A stretch of DNA of 64,000 nt from Planosporangium thailandense (GTDB taxonomy: Bacteria; Actinomycetota; Actinomycetes; Mycobacteriales; Micromonosporaceae). Where the stretch lies: the NCBI RefSeq assembly GCF_011947195.1, contig NZ_JAATVY010000027.1, forward strand, positions 19,239 to 83,238. The letters run 5' to 3'. Shown in pieces: positions 26,151-35,600 of the stretch (the first letter of the stretch is position 1; each line of letters begins with the position of its first letter). The position numbers were made by a program, and so were the translations under genes. The notes beneath the pieces were generated by a model. The model was not told the origin of the DNA, made no database searches, and saw nothing but the letters and a program-made list of their open reading frames with translations.

Positions 26151-28431
26151 TCAGCGGAACTGGTAGACCACCCGGTGCTCGGTACCGTCCTTCAGCTTGA
26201 GAACCAACGTGCGGGTCGTGCCGGCCCACGCCTTGTCGGTCTTCCACACCCACTGGTAGCGGCCGGTTCCGCTTCTGGTGAGGGCGCTGTTTCCGGGCGT
26301 CTCCGCCGGGACGGCCGGCCCGGTCGACGAGCCGTCGGCCCTACTGGGCACGCTGACCGGCGGCGCCGAGAAGGCGTCCATTCCGTATTCGCCCTTGACC
26401 GTGAAGACGACCGGGATCGCCCGACCGGCGTTGACCGTACCGCCCTGCTCGGCGATGGGCCGCTCGACCACGGTGATCACCGCCCAGTCCGGAACCGACC
26501 GGCGAGCGCCGTCCGACACCGTCAGCGACACCAGGTACAGGCCCGGCTGGTTGAGGGTGATGGTCGGGCGTACATCGGTGTTGGGATTCTGGGCGTCGGG
26601 CAGGTCCCAGGAGTACGTCAGGGGCGCCCCGGTCGGTGAGGTCGACTTGCCGTCGTCGAGCTGCAACGGCATGCCGGCGGCCACCGTGTACGGGCCACCC
26701 GCGACGGCCACCGGCCCGGCGTCTCGGCGTTTCCGGCAACATCGACGGCCCGGCTGCGCACCCGGTAGCCGCACTTGGGCAGGTCGCCCCCGGACGGCAG
26801 GTGATTGGCGATGCTCCAGCGGCCGTCCGGCCCGCTCGTGACGGATGCGGGCAGCCACCGCTCACCGGCGACCCACGCCGAGCCGTCCCAACTTTTGCCG
26901 TCGGCGGTACGGGTCAGCGACACCTCGACCGATTTCGCGCCGGCCGTCGTGCCGGACACCGAACCGGCCAGGATGCCCAGCCCGGCGGTCGAGCCACCGG
27001 CGAGTGGGGTGGTGACGCGCGAGACCGGCGGTACCGTGTCGACGCCCACCACCATGCTGGCCGGGGCCGACCGGTTACCGTCGCGGTCGACGGCCCGCAC
27101 GGTGACGGTGGTCGCACCCTCGGCGGCGATCCGTAGGTTCACCGGCCCACCGCCGTCCACCGTGGTCTCCGGCACGGTCGTCGCGCCGGTTGCCTGGTAG
27201 GTCATGCTCCGCACGCCACGGTCGCTGTCGGTGGCCGATACGGCCACGTCGAAGGCGTCCCGGTGGAACGGGCCGTCCGCCGGTGCGATCTGCACGGTGG
27301 GCGGGTACTCCTCGGTCGGCGCCACGCTGACGTGCCGGGTGACACTCCGACTCGCCCCGCCGTCGTCGGTGACCGTGAGGCGCACGTCGTACTCGCCCGG
27401 TGCCTGGTAGCCGTGGCTCGCTCTGCGTCCGTGTCCCGTCGAGCCGTCGCCGAAGTCCCACGCCCAGTCCACGATCCGGCCGTCGGCGTCGAAGGACGAC
27501 GGGGCGTCGACCTGGAGGTCCTGGGCGGTGACGATCCGTTCGGGGGCGGTGAACACCGCTTCGGGCGTGAACTGGGGCACGGTGGTGGTCGTCGTCGTAC
27601 CGTCGGCGGCGCGTACGGCCTCCACCTTGACGGTCCCGCCGGCCGTCACGCTGCCGCTTATGGTGGCGCGCCGAGTGGCGGTGTTCCCGCCCTCGTCGGC
27701 GAGCGTGAGCGCGAAGTCGCCGCCGGTCACGCCGTCCACCTCGTACCGGTAGGTGCCGGCGCGCGGATCGGCGACGTACAGCTTCTCGGGGTCCCGGCCC
27801 ATCGGGGTGTCACCGGTGAGCGACGCACCGGTCATCGCCCGGTACGAGAAGTCCCGGCCGGACACGTCGTACACCTGGGTCGCGGCGTTCCAGCCGGCGC
27901 GGCGGCCGTCCGGCCGGGTGACGGAGAGGTGGTAGTCGGCGGTGGGCGCCGCGGTGCGCAGCGTGCCGGTGCCGGTCGGGGCCGGCACGCCGAGCGTCAG
28001 GTAACTGGCCCGGCCGTACGACTTCTCGAACGTGAGCACATAGAGGATCGAGTCTTCCAGTCCTTGTAGGACTCGTTCATGGCCGGCCTGACAGCGCCCT
28101 CCTGGGCGTCGGCGCCGCGCGACCACGCCGGGTCGACGGCGAGGAACCGCCGGTTCGTCGGGTTGTACCCGACGATGATGTTGCCGTGCCCGGCAACCTT
28201 CGGGTTGCCGTTGTCGTCCTTGGCCGGGGCGGCGCGCATCACGGCTACGGGCCGTCCGGCGTCCAGCTCCGAAATGATCAGCTTGCGGAGTTTGTCGTCG
28301 AGCCCGCCCTGGCCGGGCGTGTCGTGCGACACGAACACCAGACCGGTTGGAGCGGAGATGCGCTCTCCGTTCATCTCGACCTCGCGCGCGGCACCGATGT
28401 CGGACAGGCCCCACGGTTCGGTGGTGGCTCG
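26151..28431 (-). pseudogene. Surface protein with C39-like N-terminus and PKD-like domains, two frameshifts
   Basis: Three minus-strand frames join into one protein. From 28431 a C39-peptidase-like segment (LVFVSHDTPGQGG, later GHGNIIVGYNPTNRRFLAVD). Near 28045 similarity moves to the next frame (LEDSILYVLTFEKSYGRASY), continuing with PKD-type domains (DAWAWDFGDGSTG-like near 27450, then Ig-like repeats). Near 26728 it moves again, to a PKD-like segment (YTVAAGMPLQ..., LTYSWDLPDAQ) and a Lys-rich strand domain ending at 26151. Both shifts act as single-base losses in C/G-rich runs. There is no start or signal peptide: an in-frame TAA lies at 28432-28434. Probably a decayed secreted protein; assembly error could explain the shifts but not the missing N-terminus. 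Confidence 0.7.
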
Positions 28432-28604
28432 TTATCCCTTGTCGGCTGGCCGTTGCCGGCGCGCGGGCGTCAATCGGTGGGGGAGCGGAATGGGAGCAAG
28501 CGACGGGTGCACGGGCGCGTCGCGGCCATGAGGCGTAAGTGGACGGTGTCCGCTCAGCGTTCCACGGGGCGAGTAGCGCAGGTCGGGACTTCCGCTGCCG
28601 TGGT

Positions 28605-29456
28605 TCAGCGGTGCCGGGTCGGGCCGCTGGCGCCGGGCCGACGGTGGACCGACGGAATGGTGGGCCGATTCGCCTTCTCCTCCGGACTGAGCGAGTCGAA
28701 CCAGGTGGCAACCTCCTCGATTTCCCGGAGGTGTTCATCCATGACCGATTTGATGCGGCTCTCGCTCCGGCTGCGAAGAGCCGCGAGCGTCGCCTCATGA
28801 ATGTGGACCGTGTGCTCGAAGTCCGTGTAGCTCTCGTCGAATCCATCAAGCACGATTGCCAACTGCTCCATCAGCTCGTGCGAATAGACGGCGAGAGGTT
28901 CGTTGTCCGCTGCCTTCGCGATGGTGTAGTGGAACAGGTCATTGGCGTGTACCCAGTCCGCGGGTCGCCCGCGTGCCGGCTCGAGCAGGTCGATCGCTCG
29001 CTGCAGCTCGGCGAAGTGCTCCTCGGTGGCGTGGAGACCTGCCAATCGTGCCAGCTCCATCTCGATAACGCGGCGAGCCTCAGCGAGTTGGCGCAAGGGT
29101 ACGTCGAAGCGGCGTCCAGAGAGTCGCATCAGATCGGTTGGGATGGCGGAAGATATGACCTTGGTGCCACCGGTGGCACCTCTTCTCGTCTCCACGACCC
29201 CGTATGTAGCTAGAACGCCCAGCGCCTCTCCGACGGTCGGTCGGCTCACGTTCATCTGTCGTGCGAGCGCCTCGACCGTGGGCAGACGGCTACCCACCGG
29301 ATAGATCCCGGCACGGATCACGTAGGTCAGCTGATCGACGACTTCCTGGAAGGCGCGCGAAGCGTTGATTGGGTAGAACGCAGCGAACGCCTGGTCCTCA
29401 ACGCTCCGGACCACATCGTCGTGTGGAGGTTGCTTCTTGGGCCGGTCGACTGCCAT
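28605..29456 (-). CDS. FadR-subfamily GntR transcriptional regulator
   Basis: A 283-residue regulator: winged helix in residues 30-100 (VVDQLTYVIRAGIYPVGSRL, then LARQMNVSRPTVGEALGVL) and an FCD ligand-binding domain after about 115, with likely metal-site residues D and H in ADWVHANDLFHYTI and HIHEATLAAL. It is third in an operon after the aminopeptidase and LD-carboxypeptidase genes (10-base gap). It therefore probably senses a product of peptide breakdown and controls both arms of the 28605-42798 locus. Confidence 0.85.
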   Translation of the reverse strand: MAVDRPKKQPPHDDVVRSVEDQAFAAFYPINASRAFQEVVDQLTYVIRAGIYPVGSRLPTVEALARQMNVSRPTVGEALGVLATYGVVETRRGATGGTKVISSAIPTDLMRLSGRRFDVPLRQLAEARRVIEMELARLAGLHATEEHFAELQRAIDLLEPARGRPADWVHANDLFHYTIAKAADNEPLAVYSHELMEQLAIVLDGFDESYTDFEHTVHIHEATLAALRSRSESRIKSVMDEHLREIEEVATWFDSLSPEEKANRPTIPSVHRRPGASGPTRHR

Positions 29457-29466
29457 TTCCCGCTTC

Positions 29467-30438
29467 CTAATCTGCCTGTGCTGACCGCGCAGTCAGGCCT
29501 GACTCCTCGATGATAAGCTCCTGTTTGCCGGCATCGAGCGTGGCCCGCACCCCCAGTGGAATGGTGGCAAGGCTGGTGCCGTGGCCCAACGGCAACCCGT
29601 AGAGGACGGGCACTCCCAACGGCGACAGATAGTGCTCAAGCACGTCCTCGAGGGACTTGGTGCTCGGATACGATGCGCGGTCGCGTGCCCAGTCGCAGCC
29701 CGCCATCTGTCCGACCACCACACCGGCAACCTGCTGAAGCTTTCCCGCGTGAGTCAGCTGCGCGAGCATGCCGTCGATCTGCCAGGTAGGGACGTTGACC
29801 TCCTCGAAGAAGAGCAGCGCGCCGTCGGTCGCGACCTCCCAGGGGGTGGCGAGCGTCTCTCGCAACTCCCACAGGTCACCGCCCACCAACGGGGCGGTCA
29901 CCCGGCCTCCGTGCAAGGTCAAGAGGAACGGATCGTCGGGGTCGGCGGGAACCGGGCCCTGCCCACCGTCGCGCAGAACGCTGATGAGTCGATCCTGCGT
30001 GAACGAGGTCGCCTCGGGGGCGCTCATGGCGATGAGGCCGGGCCCGTAGAAGGTTACAAGGCCCGTGCGCTGTCGGATGGCCACGTGCAACGACGTGATG
30101 TCCGAGTAGCCGATGAGCGGCTTGGGGTTGGCCGCGATGACGTCGTAGTCCAGAAAGGGCAGTAGATGGTTGGACCCGTAGCCACCCTGAAGGCACTGGA
30201 TAGCGTCGATCTGCGGGTCTTCGAAGCATGCCATGAGATCGCGCGCTCGGCCCTCGGCGGATCCCGCGAGATACCCGTCACGAGCGGCGATTCCTTCGGC
30301 GACCTTGACTCGGTAGCCACGGGATTCCCAGAACTTGATGCCACGCAGTAGCTGAGACCGGTTGTGATACGGGGTGGCAGGGGCTGGCACGCCAACCACA
30401 CCGCCCTGGGGGAGTGCCGGAGCGAGCAACGTCCTCAC
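29467..30438 (-). CDS. S66 LD-carboxypeptidase / MccF-like peptidase
   Basis: A 323-residue S66 peptidase. The Ser-Glu-His set is present: S112 in PLIGYSDITSLH, E212 in FFEEVN and H286 in GLPLGHGT. The family cleaves amide bonds next to D-residues, as in LdcA (murein tetrapeptides), or detoxifies microcin C-type peptides (MccF). No signal peptide, so it acts in the cytosol. The GTG start at 30438 overlaps the aminopeptidase stop (GTGA). Together with the divergent peptide importer, this suggests uptake of unusual peptides containing D-residues or blocked ends. Confidence 0.87.
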   Translation of the reverse strand: MRTLLAPALPQGGVVGVPAPATPYHNRSQLLRGIKFWESRGYRVKVAEGIAARDGYLAGSAEGRARDLMACFEDPQIDAIQCLQGGYGSNHLLPFLDYDVIAANPKPLIGYSDITSLHVAIRQRTGLVTFYGPGLIAMSAPEATSFTQDRLISVLRDGGQGPVPADPDDPFLLTLHGGRVTAPLVGGDLWELRETLATPWEVATDGALLFFEEVNVPTWQIDGMLAQLTHAGKLQQVAGVVVGQMAGCDWARDRASYPSTKSLEDVLEHYLSPLGVPVLYGLPLGHGTSLATIPLGVRATLDAGKQELIIEESGLTARSAQAD

Positions 30439-31874
30439 TGAACACCCCCGCGCTCGCCGCGCCCGACGAGGAAGTTCATCAGTGCCCGTGTCGGCGATCC
30501 CGTGGCCCCGGCGGGCCAACGGTCCGTGCTGGCGTGAAAGGCCGTGCCCACGACGTCAAGGTGGGCCCAGGGGAAGGCGTCCACGAAGGAACTGAGATAT
30601 GCGGCGGCAGCCAGCGTGTCCACCCGCGCGTGATCGAAACTGTAGTTCTTGAGGTCGGCAACGGTGGAGTCCAGGTGGCGTGTCATGGCTGCCAGGAGAG
30701 GCAGGCGCCATCCCGGCTCTCCCGCTCGATCACCGGCCTCGAGTAGTTCGTTCGCCAGCCCGTCTTCGTTGGAGAAGAGCATCCACAGGTCTCCGCCGAG
30801 CAGGGCTGAGGTCAGGGTCGCGACGTCGACCACCGCGGCCGGGTTGAACGTGGCCGCGTAGGCGAGGGCGTCCGCGAGGAGTAGGCGTCCTTCGGCATCA
30901 GTGTTGGTCACCTCGGTCGTGCGCCCGTTGGGGTGGCGCACCACATCGCCTGGGCGGATGGCTGTGCCGCTGGGCATGTTCTCGACCAGGAGCAGGAGGG
31001 CCGTCACGTTCACCGGTAGCCCGCGACGGGCCGCCCCCACGACGGCCGCGGCGACCGCGGCCGCGCCGCCCATATCGGCTTTCATCCACGACTGGGTCCG
31101 GTCGTTCTTGATCGACAGCCCGCCGGCGTCGAACGTGACCCCCTTGCCGATGAGGACGATCGGCGATCCCTCGCCGGCCCGCAGGGTGAGTTCGACGAGC
31201 CTGGGCTCGTTGGCGCTGCCTCGGCCCACCCCCAAGGTTCCTCCGAAGCCGTGTTCCGCGAGCGTTTCGGGTGACCACACGCGGGTCTGAACGCCGACCG
31301 CCGCGGCCGCCTCCACGATCGTCGACGCCAGGACCGTGGGAGTCTTCTCGCCGGGCGGCGTATCGACCAGCCGGCGGGCCCAGTTGGTCATCTCGGCCAG
31401 CGCCGCCGCCCTCTCGACCTCGGCGCGCGTGTCCGCCAACGACTGTTCGCTCAGCGCGGGGGCCACGAGCACCGCGTGCGTCGGCGCGTCGGGCGTACCC
31501 GGGCCGGCCGTGTTGAAGCGGTAGGCGCCCAGCAGGATGCCCTCGGCAGCGGCTGGGAGGTGCGCACCAACGATGACCGCGACCTTGCCGCGCAGGCGGC
31601 CCTTCGCCGCGGCCGAGAAGAGGGCCTCGCGGACTGCTCCAGGTCCGGACTCATCGGGATACACCAGAAGCACGTCAACGGCTGACTGCGTCGAGGCCAG
31701 GCGCAGCAGGTCGGTGGTCTGATCTGCCCTGGGGTGGGAGAGCTCATGGGCGGCCAGGGCCTGAATCTCGGCTGGCAAGGCGCTCGCCAGGTGCTCTACG
31801 GGCACCGACTTGTCGATCACGACCGCGACCAGATCTGTCTGCGGAGGCAGCTGACGCTGCACTACTACCTGCAC
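30435..31874 (-). CDS. Leucyl aminopeptidase, M17 family
   Basis: A 479-residue cytosolic M17 metallo-aminopeptidase. The C-terminal catalytic domain has KGVTFDAGGLSIK and the signature NTDAEGRLLLADAL, with metal-binding Asp and Glu and the bicarbonate-site Arg. It removes N-terminal residues from imported peptides. First gene of the minus arm; its start lies 155 bases from the divergent binding-protein gene, across an AT-rich control region. A role in cysteinyl-glycine cleavage is also known for the family. Confidence 0.9.
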   Translation of the reverse strand: MQVVVQRQLPPQTDLVAVVIDKSVPVEHLASALPAEIQALAAHELSHPRADQTTDLLRLASTQSAVDVLLVYPDESGPGAVREALFSAAAKGRLRGKVAVIVGAHLPAAAEGILLGAYRFNTAGPGTPDAPTHAVLVAPALSEQSLADTRAEVERAAALAEMTNWARRLVDTPPGEKTPTVLASTIVEAAAAVGVQTRVWSPETLAEHGFGGTLGVGRGSANEPRLVELTLRAGEGSPIVLIGKGVTFDAGGLSIKNDRTQSWMKADMGGAAAVAAAVVGAARRGLPVNVTALLLLVENMPSGTAIRPGDVVRHPNGRTTEVTNTDAEGRLLLADALAYAATFNPAAVVDVATLTSALLGGDLWMLFSNEDGLANELLEAGDRAGEPGWRLPLLAAMTRHLDSTVADLKNYSFDHARVDTLAAAAYLSSFVDAFPWAHLDVVGTAFHASTDRWPAGATGSPTRALMNFLVGRGERGGVQ

Positions 31875-31932
31875 GTTTGCTCCCGAGTGAGTTGTCGCGC
31901 GCCGGGCCGGCTAACTTCAATAATCCAAACAT

Positions 31933-31949
31933 AAAAGCTATTGACTTTT
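31933..31949. promoter_or_regulatory. Palindrome in divergent promoter region of the peptide locus
   Basis: AAAAG (31933-31937), seven bases, CTTTT (31945-31949) forms an inverted repeat in the only A+T-rich patch between the two divergent arms. It overlaps a TTGACT (31941-31946) that could be a plus-strand -35 box. It is a reasonable operator for the FadR-type regulator encoded in the minus arm. Weak on its own. Confidence 0.4.
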
Positions 31950-32029
31950 CAAGGCCCGGCCGACATCGTACGACGTGACGCCGGGCCAGCGGTCCCGACG
32001 GAGCCCACCTCGACGCTGAGGAGAATCGC

Positions 32030-33670
32030 ATGAAGCGCAAGCGGTCGACCGCCTGTACCGCCGCCGCAACGGCTCTACTGCTGTTGAGCGCTTGTAAGGG
32101 CGCCGGCGCCAGTGAACGCGCGAGCGACGGGGTGCTGAGGATCGGGGACACAGGGTCGACCATCAGCACCCTCAACCCGTTCGTCGCGTCCAACGTCTTC
32201 GAACTCGCGATCTTCAGGTACGTGTACCCGCACCTCGTGCAGTACGGCACCGGGTCCGAGATCGAGGGCGACTTCGCCAGCTCGTACGACGCGTCCGCCG
32301 ACGGACTTACCTGGACCTTCCACACACGGCCCGGTGCCAAGTGGAGCGACGGCAAAGATCTGACGGCCGAAGACGCGGCGTGGACCTTTCAGCAGATCCT
32401 GGCCCACAAGGACGGTCCCACCGCGCGCCTGGCTTCCTACCTCCAGCACGTCACGAAGGTCGAGGCCGGTGGCAAGGATGAATTGACGGTCACTCTTGAC
32501 GCCCCCCTCGCGACGGCGCTCTCCCAGATCAGTCAGGTTCCCATCCTTCCCCGTCAGGTGTGGCAGGAGCCCCTGTCGGGTGACGCGAGTCAGTTGAAGA
32601 ACTTCACGAACGACGCACCCCTGGTCTCTGGTGGTTCGTTCATCCTCACCGACCAGAAGAAAGGCGCCTTCGCGCTCTTCAAGGCGAACTCCAACTTCTA
32701 TGGCCGCAAGCCGAAGCTCAAAGGCTTCGGGCTTCAGTTCTTCGGCAGCGCCGACGCCATGGTCACCGTGCTGCGACAGGGGCAGATCGACGTTGCCTAC
32801 GACGTACCGGCGACGGCGGCCAAGACATTGAAGGCCGAGCCCTCATTGGACCTACTCACCACCTCCGGCATGGATGAGGACTTTCTGATCTTCAACTCGA
32901 GCAGCGGGCAGCGCGCGCACCCAGAACTGCTCGAGCCAAAGGTCCGCGAGGCGTTCCACCTGGCGATCGACCGCAAGAAGCTCGTCGACGTCGTGACGCT
33001 CGGCATGGGCGCCGCGGCAACGTCCGTCATCCCCCCGTCCCTGGCCCCCTGGTACGACCCGGCGACGGGGGCAGAGGGCCTCGACGTGGCCTCGGCCAAC
33101 TCGATCCTCGATGGCCTGGGGTTCGCACGAGGCAGTGACGGCATTCGTATCGCGAACGGTCACCCGATGGCCTACGAGCTGCTACAGCCGACCGGCCTCA
33201 CGGGTCACGACCGTGTGGTCGACCTGGTGCGGGCGGATCTCGCCGCGATCGGTGTGAAGGTAACTCCCAAGATCGTCGACGGTGACGCGTTCGGCCAGCT
33301 GCTCGTGACTCCCAGCGAAAAGGCACCGTCGTACGACCTGGCGATGGACGACTGGGTCTCCAAGCGGGACCCGGACTTCATGCTCTCGCTCTTTACCTGC
33401 GCACAGATCGGCAACCGAAACGAAGGGGCCTACTGCTCCCAGGACTACGAGGCGCTGTACAACCAGCAGGCCACCACGTTGGACTCTGGCGCGCGACGTG
33501 ACGCCGTCGTGAAGGCGCAGCAATTCCTCGACAAGGAAAAGCCGTGGATCCCGCAGTTCGCGAACCCGAACATCATCGCCGTCAACAAGAAGGTCAAGGG
33601 CTTCAACGGCTCTCCCTTCGTCATCGACCACACGTCTCGGCACCAGATCGACGACGTGCGGCTCGGCTGA
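32030..33670 (+). CDS. Peptide ABC transporter substrate-binding lipoprotein (family 5)
   Basis: A 546-residue family-5 solute-binding protein. Residues 1-22 are a lipoprotein signal with lipobox LSAC (C22). TLNPFVASNVFELAIFRYVYP and GLTWTFHTRPGAKWSDGKDLTAEDAAWT are family hallmarks. It captures oligopeptides or similar ligands outside the membrane for the permeases encoded next. GAGGAG precedes the ATG. First gene of the plus arm. Confidence 0.9.
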   Translation: MKRKRSTACTAAATALLLLSACKGAGASERASDGVLRIGDTGSTISTLNPFVASNVFELAIFRYVYPHLVQYGTGSEIEGDFASSYDASADGLTWTFHTRPGAKWSDGKDLTAEDAAWTFQQILAHKDGPTARLASYLQHVTKVEAGGKDELTVTLDAPLATALSQISQVPILPRQVWQEPLSGDASQLKNFTNDAPLVSGGSFILTDQKKGAFALFKANSNFYGRKPKLKGFGLQFFGSADAMVTVLRQGQIDVAYDVPATAAKTLKAEPSLDLLTTSGMDEDFLIFNSSSGQRAHPELLEPKVREAFHLAIDRKKLVDVVTLGMGAAATSVIPPSLAPWYDPATGAEGLDVASANSILDGLGFARGSDGIRIANGHPMAYELLQPTGLTGHDRVVDLVRADLAAIGVKVTPKIVDGDAFGQLLVTPSEKAPSYDLAMDDWVSKRDPDFMLSLFTCAQIGNRNEGAYCSQDYEALYNQQATTLDSGARRDAVVKAQQFLDKEKPWIPQFANPNIIAVNKKVKGFNGSPFVIDHTSRHQIDDVRLG

Positions 33671-33693
33671 CCCGTCGGTCCAAAGGAGCCATG

Positions 33694-34659
33694 ATGCCCG
33701 CAGCTCTGGCATTTCTGTTGCGCCGTGTGGCGGTCGCCGTAGTCACCGTCTTCGTGGCCGTCAGTGCCAACTTCTTTCTCTTTCGCGCGGTTCCCGGCGA
33801 TGCGGCCAGCGTCGTCAAAGTTCCCGGCATGACGGCTGAGCAGCGCCAGCAGATCCGCGCGGAGTTCGGACTCGACAAGCCGCTGCCCAACCAGTACCTC
33901 AGCTACCTGCGGCAACTGACCCACGGGAACCTCGGTATCTCGTTCGAGAACCGCAAGCCGGTGGCGGCGAACCTGGCCGAGGCCGTCGTGAACACCATGC
34001 CAATGGTTGTCGTGGGGACGCTGATCGCATTGGTCATAGGATTCGCGACGGGTCTATTTGGCGCGTGGCGGCGGGGAACCGCTGTCGACGCGGCTGGTCT
34101 CGGCACCGCATTGGCGTTCTATGCGATGCCGGCCCAGTGGCTGGCGCTGATGCTGATCCTTCTGACCAATGGTCTATTCCCCTCCGGGGGCATGAGCGAC
34201 GTCTTCCTGGTCGACGCCGACTTCTGGACGATGATGCGCGACCGCATCGCGCACCTCCTGCTTCCCGCGTTGACCTTCGGCCTCGCCTCGTACGGCCAGT
34301 ACGCGGTCATCATTCGATCATCGATGCTTGAGACGCTCGGTGAGGACTACGTCCTCACGGCCCGCGCGAAGGGATTCAGCAACTGGGCAGTCGTGCGTCG
34401 GCACGCCTTGCGTAACGCCATGCTGCCGATCACGACGCTCATCGCGCTGTCCCTGGGCACGCTGATGGCAGGGGCGATCCTGATCGAGACGGTGTTCTCC
34501 TGGCCAGGAGTCGGCCTGGCGATCTACGGAGCGGTACGGGCCCGCGACTATCCGATGCTGCAGGGAGCCTTCCTGCTGCTGACCTGTTCCGTCATCTTGT
34601 GCAACCTGCTCGCAGACACGCTCTATCTACGCCTCGACCCAAGGATTCGCACCGCATGA
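33694..34659 (+). CDS. Peptide ABC transporter permease, DppB type
   Basis: A 321-residue permease with about six membrane helices: an N-terminal helix (FLLRRVAVAVVTVFVAVSANFFLF), the DppB-type GLDKPLPNQYLSYL region, and an EDYVLTARAKGFSNWAVVRRHALRNA coupling motif. Two ATGs occur in tandem; 33694 is five bases from AAAGGAG and 33691 only two, so 33694 is preferred. Its stop overlaps the next start (ATGA). Confidence 0.9.
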   Translation: MPAALAFLLRRVAVAVVTVFVAVSANFFLFRAVPGDAASVVKVPGMTAEQRQQIRAEFGLDKPLPNQYLSYLRQLTHGNLGISFENRKPVAANLAEAVVNTMPMVVVGTLIALVIGFATGLFGAWRRGTAVDAAGLGTALAFYAMPAQWLALMLILLTNGLFPSGGMSDVFLVDADFWTMMRDRIAHLLLPALTFGLASYGQYAVIIRSSMLETLGEDYVLTARAKGFSNWAVVRRHALRNAMLPITTLIALSLGTLMAGAILIETVFSWPGVGLAIYGAVRARDYPMLQGAFLLLTCSVILCNLLADTLYLRLDPRIRTA

Positions 34660-35600
34660 GCGCTACTACAACCCTTGCGTCCGTGGCAGCGCCAACGAGC
34701 CAGCCCACCCGGCCACGCCGGCTCCTCGCGAGCGTGCGCCGTCGCCCGGCCGCTGTCGCCGGAGCGACGATCCTGGCGACCTTTGTGATCCTCGCCCTGG
34801 TCGGTCCGTTACTGACGCCCTACGGAGTACACCAGCGGGTGGGCGAGGTGTACGCGCACCCGTCCGCGGCTCACCCGCTGGGTCTGGACGACGCCGGGGT
34901 CGACATGCTCACCCTGCTGATCGCCGGGACCCGCGTGTCGTTGTTCGTCGGCTTCGCCGCATCCGTGGTGAGTGTGATCGTCGGTGGAAGCATCGGGGTG
35001 CTCGCGGGCTACGCGGGCGGCTGGGTCGACGGCGCACTGATGCGCCTGACGGACTACATGATCGTCGTTCCCGCCCTGCCGCTCATGATCGTCGTCGCGA
35101 CGGTGTGGGGACCCAGCGTCGTGCACATGGTGCTGGTCATCGGACTGTTGATGTGGACGTCCACCGCGCGGCTGCTACGCGCCCAGGTGCTGAGCCTCCG
35201 GGAGCGCGCGTCCGTCCGACGTGCGAGGGCGATCGGCTGCGGTCACTGGCGAATTGCCTTCCGGCACATCGTTCCCGAGGTCTATGGACTGCTGGGAGCG
35301 ACAACGGTGCTAACCGTATCCGTGGCGATCTTCTACGAGGCGGCGCTGTCCTTCCTGGGACTCGGTGATCCGGGCACCGTCTCCTGGGGTCGGCTCATCG
35401 AGATGGCGTTTGAGCGTACGGCGATCAGCAGCGGCGCCTGGTGGGCGATCGTGCCTCCCGGCGTCTGCGTGGCGCTTGTGGTGCTCGGCAGCAGCCTGCT
35501 GGGAAACGCCCTGCAGGACGCCGCCAATCCCAGAGCTGCCATCGCCCACGTATCACCCCGTACGTTCCGCGTGCGCGCCGAGCGGGGGGACCGGCGATGA
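34656..35600 (+). CDS. Peptide ABC transporter permease, DppC type
   Basis: A 314-residue second permease. HPLGLDDAGVDMLTLLIAGTRVSL matches the DppC consensus (HPLGTDDLGRD...), and RASVRRARAIGCGHWRIAFRHIVPE is the coupling motif. The family sequence GxD is changed to DDAGVD, a minor variation. Overlapping ATGA junctions with both neighbours show tight translational coupling through the transporter. Confidence 0.9.
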   Translation: MSATTTLASVAAPTSQPTRPRRLLASVRRRPAAVAGATILATFVILALVGPLLTPYGVHQRVGEVYAHPSAAHPLGLDDAGVDMLTLLIAGTRVSLFVGFAASVVSVIVGGSIGVLAGYAGGWVDGALMRLTDYMIVVPALPLMIVVATVWGPSVVHMVLVIGLLMWTSTARLLRAQVLSLRERASVRRARAIGCGHWRIAFRHIVPEVYGLLGATTVLTVSVAIFYEAALSFLGLGDPGTVSWGRLIEMAFERTAISSGAWWAIVPPGVCVALVVLGSSLLGNALQDAANPRAAIAHVSPRTFRVRAERGDRR

